This document shows, one piece after another, positions 1 to 5,596 of a DNA stretch of 5,596 nucleotides. The notes under the pieces were generated by a model. That model had not been told where the DNA came from and made no database searches. It was given only the letters and a program-made list of their open reading frames with translations. Every line of letters begins with the position of its first letter. The first letter of the stretch is position 1. Both the position numbers and the translations under genes were made by a program. The stretch is from positions 1 through 5,596 of the forward strand of contig JAILFQ010000164.1 of the NCBI GenBank assembly GCA_024697505.1, read 5' to 3'. The DNA comes from Lachnospiraceae bacterium. GTDB taxonomy: Bacteria > Bacillota > Clostridia > Lachnospirales > Lachnospiraceae.

Positions 1-1466
1 ACGCCTACACTTCCATCTTCAACGAATACACCGCCAACTCCGCAATCACTTATGATGAAAACGGAAATATAACCTCAACTTGGTGGAACGACGCCCAGGC
101 AATGGCAACAAAATCCCGTTTTGTGGAAGGATTTGCAGTAAGCCTTTATAAGGATGGCGCATACGTTACCGAAAAAAATGAAGACGGAACAACCTCTAAT
201 GTTCAAACAAGAATTCTTGGTGAATACACCATTAGAGAAGCTTCCGATGCGGAAGTTGCCGTGGCACGCAAACATGTAAGTGCCGTAACATCATCGCTTA
301 CAATACTAATAATCATTTTTATTGTACGATTTATTGCAGTTGATGTATTGGCAATGCTTCGCTTAAAAAACATAATCAAGCCTGCCGCAAATGCCGGAAA
401 CACCATGTCTACGGTTATAAACGGTATCTCGGAAGGTATGGGAGACCTTACATCCAGATTTGCAGTTAAAGGTAATGATGAAATCAGTAAACTTCTTAGA
501 GGAATAAACTCCTTTATGGATCAATTACAGAGTATTATCAAGAAAATCCGTGAAGAGTCCGCAAGTCTTAGTGATTCCGTTGCCCATTTAAATAACGAAA
601 TCTCCTCTTCCAACGAAAGTACAGCAAACGTTTCCGCGGTTTCCGAAGAACTTGCCGCTAACATGCAGGAAATCAACAGCACCGTTGAACACCTTGCAAA
701 GAGTGCCGCAGACATTTCCGAACAGGCAGAAGCAATGAATAAACGTGTAAGCGAAGGTTATGGATTCGTAGAAGAAGTTCAAAAGAGAGCAAATGATGTA
801 AAAGATTTCTCCGCTACCAACAAAAAGAACGCCGAAGCAATGATCGGCGAGCGCAGAGACAACCTTAACGAAGCTATAGAAAACAGTAAAAATGTTGAAA
901 AGATAAATAAACTTACCGGAGAAATCCTTTCCATCTCCAGCCAGACCAATCTCCTTGCACTTAACGCTTCCATAGAAGCCGCAAGGGCCGGCGAAGCAGG
1001 AAGAGGTTTTGCGGTTGTTGCCGACGAAATAAGAGTTCTTGCAGACTCCAGCCGTGACGCAGCAAACAACATTCAGTCCATAAGCCAGATAGTTATTGAA
1101 GCTGTTGAACTTCTTTCCAAAAATGCGGATGAGATTCTCAGATACGTTGATGAATCCGTTCTTAACGATTATGAACAGTTTGTGGGCTATTCCGAGCAAT
1201 ACTTTAAAGATGCCGAAAGCATGAGAAGCATTCTGGCAGAGTTCCAGCATAATTCCCAGAGTCTTTCCGAAACTCTTACCGAAGTATCCAATAACGTTGA
1301 CGGTGTTAACCACGCCGTTGCAGAAAGTTCTTCCGGCATTACAATGGTTGCAAGTGAAGCCACAAAGCTTGCTGCATCCATGAGCGATTTAAGCAAGGAA
1401 GCCGAAAAGAACAGCAAGATTTCAGACAGTCTTAAAGAAGAAGTTGAAAGATTTGTAAACATCTGA
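1..1466 (+). CDS. Methyl-accepting chemotaxis protein, 5'-truncated by the window edge
   Basis: Membrane chemoreceptor that senses a ligand outside the cell and controls CheA kinase through CheW. The frame is open from base 3, giving 487 visible residues, so the start lies outside the window. The ATG at 102 is internal: it has no ribosome binding site and coding continues upstream. Visible order: end of an extracellular sensor domain (about bases 3-290, possibly Cache-like, not assignable from this remnant); one hydrophobic helix (about 291-362, around [15 protein letters not shown]); a HAMP domain (about 363-536, with KPAANAG and [13 protein letters not shown]); then a long coiled-coil signalling domain. 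The hairpin tip (about 921-1043) carries the family hallmark [18 protein letters not shown] followed by [15 protein letters not shown]. It ends in FVNI, without the C-terminal NWETF-type CheR-docking pentapeptide of some enterobacterial receptors. The first membrane helix must lie upstream. A terminator follows 24 bases after the stop. The family is certain; the ligand is unknown. Confidence 0.96.
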   Translation, partial: AYTSIFNEYTANSAITYDENGNITSTWWNDAQAMATKSRFVEGFAVSLYKDGAYVTEKNEDGTTSNVQTRILGEYTIREASDAEVAVARKHVSAVTSSLTILIIIFIVRFIAVDVLAMLRLKNIIKPAANAGNTMSTVINGISEGMGDLTSRFAVKGNDEISKLLRGINSFMDQLQSIIKKIREESASLSDSVAHLNNEISSSNESTANVSAVSEELAANMQEINSTVEHLAKSAADISEQAEAMNKRVSEGYGFVEEVQKRANDVKDFSATNKKNAEAMIGERRDNLNEAIENSKNVEKINKLTGEILSISSQTNLLALNASIEAARAGEAGRGFAVVADEIRVLADSSRDAANNIQSISQIVIEAVELLSKNADEILRYVDESVLNDYEQFVGYSEQYFKDAESMRSILAEFQHNSQSLSETLTEVSNNVDGVNHAVAESSSGITMVASEATKLAASMSDLSKEAEKNSKISDSLKEEVERFVNI

Positions 1467-1489
1467 TCAAAAATATTACAACATCAATT

Positions 1490-1528
1490 ATGCCCGGTCC
1501 GTTTTCTATACGGATCGGGCATTTTTTT
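1490..1528 (+). terminator. Rho-independent terminator after the chemoreceptor gene
   Basis: A 12-base stem, ATGCCCGGTCCG (1490-1501) paired with CGGATCGGGCAT (1511-1522), contains one G-U wobble and closes a 9-base loop. It runs directly into seven T residues (1522-1528). It lies between two convergent genes. Read on the minus strand the hairpin also forms, but it is followed by AATTGATGTTGT rather than a clean T run. It is therefore a strong terminator for the plus strand and at best a weak one for the kinase operon. Confidence 0.9.
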
Positions 1529-1551
1529 GCATTATACATTTTTTCTTTGTA

Positions 1552-2883
1552 TTAAAAATTTACAGTTATCTCCGTTCCTTTTCCAAGTTCACTCGTAATA
1601 CTCAGTTCTGCTGAATGCAGCTCTACTATATGTTTTACTATTGCAAGACCAAGCCCGGTTCCTCCGGTTTCCTTGGATCTGCTTTTGTCCACTCTGTAGA
1701 AACGTTCAAATACTCTGTCCAGACGGTCTGCAGGAATTCCTATACCCGTATCTCTTACAACTATTGCGGGATGTGAATTGTTTATTCTTACTTCCACAAA
1801 CACACTCCCCTTTTCTTTATTGTAACGGATACTGTTTTGAACCAGGTTTTCCACCATTTCTCTTATAAGTGCTTTATCTGCGTTAATTCCTGCGCTAACA
1901 CCGGTAAGAGATATTGAAACCTGCTTTTTTTCTGCCATAGGCAAGAGATTTTGCACACACTCCTTTGCCACCGCAAACAGGTCCGTAGTCTCAAAATTAA
2001 CCTTTACCTCGTAATGATCAAGTTCCGAAAGTTTAATAATATCATTTACCAGAGAAAGTAATCTGTCTGCATTCTCGCGTATTTTCCCCGCCACATGTAT
2101 TTGCGACTCTTCGTCCACCATTTTGTTCTCTAAAAGCTCCGCATAGCCTGAAATGGCCGTTATAGGGGTTTTAAGCTCGTGTGACACGTTAGCGGTAAAA
2201 TCCTGCCTGCTTTTTGCTGCTGCCAGTATTTTCTCATGCTGGCTCCTGATTTTGTCCGCAAAAGGTTCCAGTTCTTTATATACCGGAGGAATGGTTTCCT
2301 CAAGATTTTCTGCCATATTTTCAATCGGCTTCATTATTGTTCCGGTAAGCAGATGTCCTATTACTATACATGCGATCAGAATAATAACAATGATACCGGA
2401 AATTACCGGAAGTGAAGCAAACAAAACATTGATCATTGCACTTGCCTTTGTGGAAACACGTAAAACAGTACCGTTTTCAAGAAGTTTTGCGTAATAAAAA
2501 GTCCGCATATTCATAGTGTCGGACTTTCTGACAGTCTCTCCTTCACCACTTTTAAAAGCCTCTTGTATTTCAGGTCTGTCCAAGTGGTTTGAAAGTTCCG
2601 TAGCATTTGTATCATTATCGAACAAAACTGTCCCATCACCATCTATCCATGTAATACGAAGATTTGAGAATTTAAAATCAGCAAGTTCACCGGCGTTTTC
2701 AATTCCTTCATTATAGGTGTTCTGGAAAACTTCGGTTTCAACCAAAAGCAAAGCGTTCTGCTTTAAGTCTGCTCTTACCTGCTTTTGAAACAGTTCATAA
2801 TATATAAAGGTTGTTCCGATAGTTGTTGCTATAATAGCAAGCAAGGCTATAAAACCAAGTCTTATATTTATTTTTTGTTTCAT
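1552..2883 (-). CDS. phoR: PhoR-type membrane sensor histidine kinase
   Basis: Sensor kinase that autophosphorylates on histidine and passes the phosphate to its response regulator, here almost certainly the gene encoded just upstream. The 443 residues show a first membrane helix (about 8-29), an extracytoplasmic sensor region (about 30-155, PAS-like, with ITWIDGDGTVLFDN), a second membrane helix (about 156-179), a linker that may be a degenerate HAMP (about 180-225), and a complete catalytic core. In the core: H box ANVSHELKTP with H235 as phospho-acceptor; N box ENLVQNSIRYN (N346, N350); G1 box DTGIGIP (378-384); F box FERFYR (392-397); G2 box GGTGLGLA (407-414). No catalytic residue is missing. 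No cytoplasmic PAS domain sits between the second helix and the H box, unlike Bacillus PhoR. The ATG overlaps the regulator stop by 4 bases and follows GGGGAAG. The family is certain. The phosphate-sensing name rests on linkage to the transporter and Pho boxes; the kinase sequence alone would not prove it. Confidence 0.93.
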   Translation of the reverse strand: MKQKINIRLGFIALLAIIATTIGTTFIYYELFQKQVRADLKQNALLLVETEVFQNTYNEGIENAGELADFKFSNLRITWIDGDGTVLFDNDTNATELSNHLDRPEIQEAFKSGEGETVRKSDTMNMRTFYYAKLLENGTVLRVSTKASAMINVLFASLPVISGIIVIILIACIVIGHLLTGTIMKPIENMAENLEETIPPVYKELEPFADKIRSQHEKILAAAKSRQDFTANVSHELKTPITAISGYAELLENKMVDEESQIHVAGKIRENADRLLSLVNDIIKLSELDHYEVKVNFETTDLFAVAKECVQNLLPMAEKKQVSISLTGVSAGINADKALIREMVENLVQNSIRYNKEKGSVFVEVRINNSHPAIVVRDTGIGIPADRLDRVFERFYRVDKSRSKETGGTGLGLAIVKHIVELHSAELSITSELGKGTEITVNF

Positions 2884-3569
2884 GCTTCTTCCCCGATTTC
2901 TTTTCCTATGGAATATCCAACTCCTCTTATGGTTCTGATCTGTTTTCCGTACTCTCCCAGTTTTTGTCTCAGGGTTTTAATATGCATGTCCACAGTTCTT
3001 GTTTCTCCTTCAAAATCCGCGCCCCAAACGCTTTGCATAAGAGAGTCCCTGTTAAGAACAATGTCCTCATTTATCATTAGATAGTGTAAAAGTTCGTATT
3101 CCTTAAGTGTTAAAGTTACGCTCTTTCCGTTGCACAAAACAAGATGCTTATCATTATCCAAAGAAATACCGCCTACAATAATATGTTCCGGCACATCCTC
3201 TGCAGTTCTTCTTAGTATAGCTCTTACCCTGGAAAGAAGCTCCATAACCGAAAAGGGCTTTTTGATATAATCATCCGCACCGTCATCCAGGCCCTTAACC
3301 ATATCCATTTCTTCGGTCTTAGCCGTTATCATTATTATTGGGATCTTTTTTGTTTTGGAGTCTCTTCGAAGTTTTCTTACTATGGAATACCCGTCTTCGT
3401 CGGGAAGCATAATATCCAAAAGAACAAGGTCCGGAGTGATCTCATTAATTTTTTCATAAAATGATGATGCTCTGTCAAAGGCGTGCACTATATAATTGCT
3501 GTTTTTAAGCGCCATTGTTTCTATCTCTCTGATGCTGTCATCATCTTCTACAAGGTATATTAAGGCCAT
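2880..3569 (-). CDS. phoP: OmpR/PhoB-family response regulator (PhoP/PhoB-like)
   Basis: DNA-binding transcription regulator activated by phosphorylation. The 229 residues are full length for the family. The N-terminal receiver domain (about 2-120) has the acidic pair D9/D10, phospho-acceptor D52 in LLDIMLPDEDG, T82 in IMITAKT and K104 in the YIKKPF motif, so every active-site residue is present. The C-terminal winged-helix domain (about 128-225) has LTLKEYELLHYL, the recognition-helix region RTVDMHIKTLRQKL and the final hairpin IRTIRGVGYSI. The start at 3569 follows AAGAAAGAAGGA at suitable spacing, 14 bases after the transporter stop. The stop overlaps the kinase start (ATGA), so the two are translationally coupled. 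Inferred targets are the TTTTACA boxes at 5401-5491, which would make the operon autoregulated. Receiver and winged-helix sequence alone do not separate PhoP/PhoB from other OmpR-family regulators; the phosphate role comes from context. Confidence 0.93.
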   Translation of the reverse strand: MALIYLVEDDDSIREIETMALKNSNYIVHAFDRASSFYEKINEITPDLVLLDIMLPDEDGYSIVRKLRRDSKTKKIPIIMITAKTEEMDMVKGLDDGADDYIKKPFSVMELLSRVRAILRRTAEDVPEHIIVGGISLDNDKHLVLCNGKSVTLTLKEYELLHYLMINEDIVLNRDSLMQSVWGADFEGETRTVDMHIKTLRQKLGEYGKQIRTIRGVGYSIGKEIGEEA

Positions 3570-3583
3570 ATTTTCCTTCTTTC

Positions 3584-5356
3584 TTATGGTAAAATATAAA
3601 TATTTTTCAAACGAAGATACTCTTCCCTGAAATAAGGGTCGCTCCCCTTTACTTTTACATCCAGGTACTGGTGCATATCAAGTTCACCGGTCTGTATTTC
3701 TATTAAAGCTGCGGCAATATTTGAGCAGTGGTCAGAAACTCTTTCATAATTCGTAAGAAGATCTTCAAGGAGGATTCCTGCTTCCATTGAACATTCTCCT
3801 TTTCTTAATCTTAAAATATGTCTCTGTTTCATTTCAGAAACAAGATCGTCTATTACCTGCTCCAATGGTACCACATTTACAGCGTTTTTTGTGTCCTCGT
3901 CTTCAAACACCTTAAAAGTCATCTGTATTATATCATAGACTGCACCTTCAAGGGATAATAATTCACTTTTGCCATCATTTGTAAATTCCAGTCCCTGCTC
4001 ATTCATCTTCTGTGCAACTTCTGTAATGTTAATGGCATGGTCGGAGATCCTTTCAAAATCGCTTATGGAATGAAGCAAAACCGTAAGCAAATGACTGTCT
4101 TTGCTACCTAAATCTCTTCCGGCTATTTTAACAAGATAACTGCCTACCGAGTCTTCATACTCGTCCACAAGCTGTTCGAGTCTCTCTACTTCTGCTATTT
4201 TTTCTGAGGAATAGTCTTTTTGAACATCCGTTGCAAGAAAAATAGCATTCTTGGTAAGCTCTGCCATCTTTGTAACAGCTTTTTTACAAAGTTTAAGTGC
4301 ATATGAAGGTGTTTCAAGGAATCTTTCATCAAGCGCCGCAAGTTCTTCCGGCTTTGCGTTTTCTTCTGTAACCGTCTTTTTACTTCTTACCGTAACCTTT
4401 GCAAGATCAACCAAATTACCCGCAAACGGGAAAAGCACCACTGCCGAGCATATGTTGAAAAGGCTATGTACAAAAGCGATTCCGGCCGCACCTGCTGCCT
4501 CTTCCGTAAAAGAGAACTTTAAGAATGCATTTAGTATATAAAATGTGGCCATAAAAAGCAGGGTACCTATAAGATTAAAATAGAGGTGTATAAAAGCTGC
4601 TCTTTTACCGTTTTTACTTGCTCCCACCGCAGATATTAACGCGGTAACACATGTTCCTATATTCTGTCCCATAATGATCGGTAATGCTACCGAATAATTA
4701 ACTGCACCGGACATACAAAGTGCCTGTAAAATACCAACTGATGCAGATGAACTTTGTATAACTGCGGTAAGAAGTGCACCTGCCAGCAAACCAAACAAAG
4801 GATTTGAAAAGGCCGTAAGAATACCGGTAAAAGCCTCGTTGTCCTTAAGAGGCGCCACCGCTCCGCTCATAGTGTCCATACCAAACATAAGGATCGCAAA
4901 TCCCAATAATATATTTCCGAGGTTTTTCTTCTTGGTCCCCTCATTTCCCGTCATAATACATACTATCCCGATCATAGCCAGGACGGGGGAAAAAGCACTT
5001 GGCTTTAACAAAGAAACAAATATGTTGTCTCCGCTTAAACCGGAAAGAGATAAGATCCAGGCTGTTATTGTTGTACCTATGTTTGCCCCCATTATTATTC
5101 CCACAGCCTGGGTGAGTTTCATAATCCCGGAGTTTACAAAACCTACAACCATAACCGTTGTAGCAGATGATGACTGGATCACCGCCGTTACAAAAGCTCC
5201 CAAAAGAACTGCCATTATCCTTTTATTTGTCAGTTTTTCAAGTATTCTTTCCAGCTTACCTCCGGAAAGCATAACAAGACCGTCTCCCATTGTATGCATA
5301 CCGTACAAAAAGAGGGCAAGTCCGCCTATCATTGTTAAAAAACCAAAGATATCCAT
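3584..5356 (-). CDS. Na/Pi cotransporter family protein with C-terminal PhoU-like domain
   Basis: Membrane protein that couples sodium to inorganic phosphate movement (bacterial relatives of type II Na/Pi cotransporters, such as NptA and YjbB). The 590 residues open with a hydrophobic region (about 1-318, roughly eight membrane segments) built from two homologous halves. TAVIQSSSAT (57-66) recurs as TAVIQSSSAS (197-206), and IMGANIGTT (88-96) as IMGQNIGTC (228-236), both exactly 140 residues apart. The QSSS motifs are the family's substrate and sodium site. A charged linker (about 319-350) leads to a cytoplasmic PhoU-like helical domain (about 350-560) with the paired metal-binding-type motifs ERISDH (435-440) and ERVSDH (538-543). 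The ATG at 5356 follows GAGG at 7 bases. It is first in an operon with the regulator and kinase and lies downstream of Pho boxes. Uptake is favoured by that regulation, although the E. coli relative YjbB has been linked to phosphate export. Gene symbols vary, so none is given. Confidence 0.95.
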   Translation of the reverse strand: MDIFGFLTMIGGLALFLYGMHTMGDGLVMLSGGKLERILEKLTNKRIMAVLLGAFVTAVIQSSSATTVMVVGFVNSGIMKLTQAVGIIMGANIGTTITAWILSLSGLSGDNIFVSLLKPSAFSPVLAMIGIVCIMTGNEGTKKKNLGNILLGFAILMFGMDTMSGAVAPLKDNEAFTGILTAFSNPLFGLLAGALLTAVIQSSSASVGILQALCMSGAVNYSVALPIIMGQNIGTCVTALISAVGASKNGKRAAFIHLYFNLIGTLLFMATFYILNAFLKFSFTEEAAGAAGIAFVHSLFNICSAVVLFPFAGNLVDLAKVTVRSKKTVTEENAKPEELAALDERFLETPSYALKLCKKAVTKMAELTKNAIFLATDVQKDYSSEKIAEVERLEQLVDEYEDSVGSYLVKIAGRDLGSKDSHLLTVLLHSISDFERISDHAINITEVAQKMNEQGLEFTNDGKSELLSLEGAVYDIIQMTFKVFEDEDTKNAVNVVPLEQVIDDLVSEMKQRHILRLRKGECSMEAGILLEDLLTNYERVSDHCSNIAAALIEIQTGELDMHQYLDVKVKGSDPYFREEYLRLKNIYILP

Positions 5357-5385
5357 GTTGCTACCTCGTTTATTTTTCTATTTCA

Positions 5386-5391
5386 ATATTA
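5386..5391 (-). promoter_or_regulatory. -10-like element for the transporter operon
   Basis: TAATAT on the minus strand matches TATAAT at 4 of 6 positions. It starts 10 bases after the end of the last TTTTACA of the minus arm and would place the transcript start near 5379, about 22 bases before the transporter ATG. No -35 box lies at normal spacing, as expected for a promoter that needs an activator. The placement is supported by an exactly mirrored -10-like hexamer on the other strand. Confidence 0.55.
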
Positions 5392-5400
5392 GAGGTCTCT

Positions 5401-5441
5401 TGTAAAAGCAAAGGGCGATTCTATGTAAAATCTATGTAAAA
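5401..5441 (-). promoter_or_regulatory. Pho-box array for the transporter-regulator-kinase operon
   Basis: Read on the minus strand, perfect TTTTACA elements lie at 5441-5435, 5430-5424 and 5407-5401, at offsets 0, 11 and 34. The two outermost from the gene are part of a perfect 11-base tandem repeat. The slot expected at offset 22 (5419-5413, ATCGCCC) does not match. From the proposed -10, the array covers roughly -22 to -62, the region Bacillus PhoP occupies at activated promoters. Confidence 0.75.
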
Positions 5442-5442
5442 T
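5421..5442. repeat. Perfect 11-base tandem direct repeat inside the Pho-box array
   Basis: CTATGTAAAAT (5421-5431) is followed immediately by an identical copy (5432-5442). The 11-base period places both copies on nearly the same DNA face. Conservation extends beyond the TGTAAAA core (TTTTACA on minus) into the CTA and T flanks, which suggests either recent duplication or a preference for the flanking bases. Confidence 0.95.
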
Positions 5443-5450
5443 TTAAAACA

Positions 5451-5491
5451 TTTTACACAGGTTTTACTTTATCTGCACTTTGTTTTTTACA
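5451..5491 (+). promoter_or_regulatory. Pho-box array for the divergent plus-strand gene
   Basis: Elements are TTTTACA (5451-5457), TTTTACT (5462-5468) and TTTTACA (5485-5491), at offsets 0, 11 and 34, identical to the opposite arm. The offset-22 slot (5473-5479, CTGCACT) keeps only a weak match (T at position 2, AC at positions 5-6). The array ends 9 bases before the -10-like CATAAT, the same distance as in the minus arm. Confidence 0.72.
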
Positions 5492-5500
5492 TCCATGCAT

Positions 5501-5506
5501 CATAAT
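5501..5506 (+). promoter_or_regulatory. -10-like element for the divergent gene
   Basis: CATAAT matches TATAAT at 5 of 6 positions. It lies at the exact mirror position of the minus-strand TAATAT about base 5446. Transcription would start near 5513, giving a very short leader that begins just ahead of the AGGAGG ribosome binding site. As on the other strand, there is no normal -35 box and activator dependence is expected. Confidence 0.6.
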
Positions 5507-5515
5507 GTCTTAAAC

Positions 5516-5521
5516 AGGAGG
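5516..5521 (+). promoter_or_regulatory. Strong ribosome binding site that fixes the divergent gene start
   Basis: AGGAGG is a full match to the anti-Shine-Dalgarno sequence and sits 8 bases before the ATG at 5530. It is the main evidence that the short open frame reaching the window edge is a real gene. Confidence 0.88.
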
Positions 5522-5529
5522 AAACTACT

Positions 5530-5596
5530 ATGAAAAAGATCTGGAAATATATAGACAGAAAAAAAATAAAAGCCACAGAAAAATATACTATGGCTT
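5530..5596 (+). CDS. Start of an unidentified gene, probable Pho-regulon member (3'-truncated)
   Basis: Only the first 22 codons are present (beginning MKKIWKYIDRKKIK and continuing ATEKYTMA), and the frame is open at the window edge. The start is well supported by AGGAGG at 8 bases and by the promoter and Pho boxes upstream. The visible residues are rich in lysine and contain tryptophan and tyrosine. They have no hydrophobic core, so this is not a simple signal peptide or PstS-like lipoprotein leader within this length. It could be the cytoplasmic N terminus of a membrane protein, for example a transporter permease, but 22 residues do not allow an assignment. The shared regulatory region suggests a role in phosphate acquisition or the response to phosphate shortage. 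Confidence 0.75.
   Translation, partial: MKKIWKYIDRKKIKATEKYTMA

Larger units (their letters stand above)
5357..5529. promoter_or_regulatory. Divergent, mirror-symmetric Pho-type promoter region
   Basis: This is the only intergenic space between the transporter operon (minus) and the divergent gene (plus). It carries three TTTTACA elements reading minus and three TTTTAC(A/T) elements reading plus. The elements pair as exact mirror images about base 5446: 5435-5441 with 5451-5457, 5424-5430 with 5462-5468, and 5401-5407 with 5485-5491. The -10-like hexamers are mirrored too (5386-5391 and 5501-5506). TT(A/T/C)ACA hexamers repeated every 11 bases just upstream of a -10 box are the known binding pattern of Bacillus PhoP. 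I infer binding by the regulator encoded at 2880-3569. Confidence 0.8.

Noticed and set aside
102..104. ATG at 102 as the start of the chemoreceptor
   Set aside because: The frame is open back to base 3 with a plausible sensor-domain sequence, and no Shine-Dalgarno sequence precedes the ATG. A start here would also leave the receptor without its first membrane helix.
588..1313. A 241-codon open frame on the minus strand
   Set aside because: It lies wholly antisense to the chemoreceptor coding sequence, has a biased composition (Phe, Cys, Gly, Asn), no recognisable domain and no ribosome binding site. It is a shadow of the real gene.
1..1466. A functional link between the chemoreceptor and the phosphate locus (phosphate taxis)
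   Set aside because: The gene is convergent, has its own terminator and no Pho-type element in view. Most of its sensor domain lies outside the window, so nothing supports a phosphate ligand.
3583..3610. Possible internal promoter for the response regulator on the minus strand (TTGAAA, 16-base spacer, CATAAG)
   Set aside because: The -10 matches only 4 of 6 positions and overlaps the transporter stop codon in an AT-rich stretch where such matches are frequent. Not strong enough to list without transcript data.
4839..5405. A 188-codon open frame on the plus strand
   Set aside because: It is antisense to the N-terminal half of the transporter, whose motifs are unambiguous, and it shows no domain of its own. 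Its hydrophobic look comes from the complementary membrane-helix codons.
5401..5491. Reading the TTTTACA clusters as a short CRISPR or iteron-type origin
   Set aside because: The units are only 7-11 bases, number three per strand, and face away from each other into two promoters with -10-like boxes. No replication or Cas gene is nearby, so paired activator sites explain them better.

Overview
The window looks like ordinary chromosome from a low-to-mid GC Firmicute, most likely a clostridial or Lachnospiraceae-type organism. The evidence is strong AGGAGG-type ribosome binding sites, TTTTACA-type Pho boxes as in Bacillus and Clostridium, and a chemoreceptor with the [26 protein letters not shown] tip usual in that group. 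The lineage is inferred from sequence style alone. I see no insertion sequence, CRISPR array, tRNA, rRNA or sign of recent transfer.

Layout. Bases 1-1466 (+) hold the 3' part of a methyl-accepting chemotaxis protein: the end of its sensor domain, one membrane helix, a HAMP domain and the signalling hairpin. A Rho-independent terminator follows at 1490-1528 and separates it from a convergent minus-strand operon. In transcription order that operon is: a Na/Pi cotransporter with a C-terminal PhoU-like domain (5356 to 3584), an OmpR/PhoB-type response regulator (3569 to 2880) and a PhoR-type sensor kinase (2883 to 1552). The transporter and regulator are 14 bases apart, and the regulator and kinase overlap by 4 bases (ATGA). 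A divergent gene starts at 5530 (+) and leaves the window after 22 codons.

The most informative stretch is the 173-base region between the two divergent starts (5357-5529). It holds six TTTTAC(A/T) elements, three facing each way. They form a mirror image about base 5446: each arm has elements at offsets 0, 11 and 34. Each arm also has a -10-like hexamer (TAATAT on minus, CATAAT on plus) at exactly the same mirrored distance. This matches the expected form of a PhoP/PhoB-activated divergent promoter.

Working model (inference): phosphate limitation activates the kinase, the phosphorylated regulator binds the Pho boxes, and both the transporter-regulator-kinase operon and the unidentified divergent gene are switched on. 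The operon would then be autoregulated. The PhoU-like domain on the transporter could report transport status to the kinase. The chemoreceptor appears to be an unrelated neighbour.
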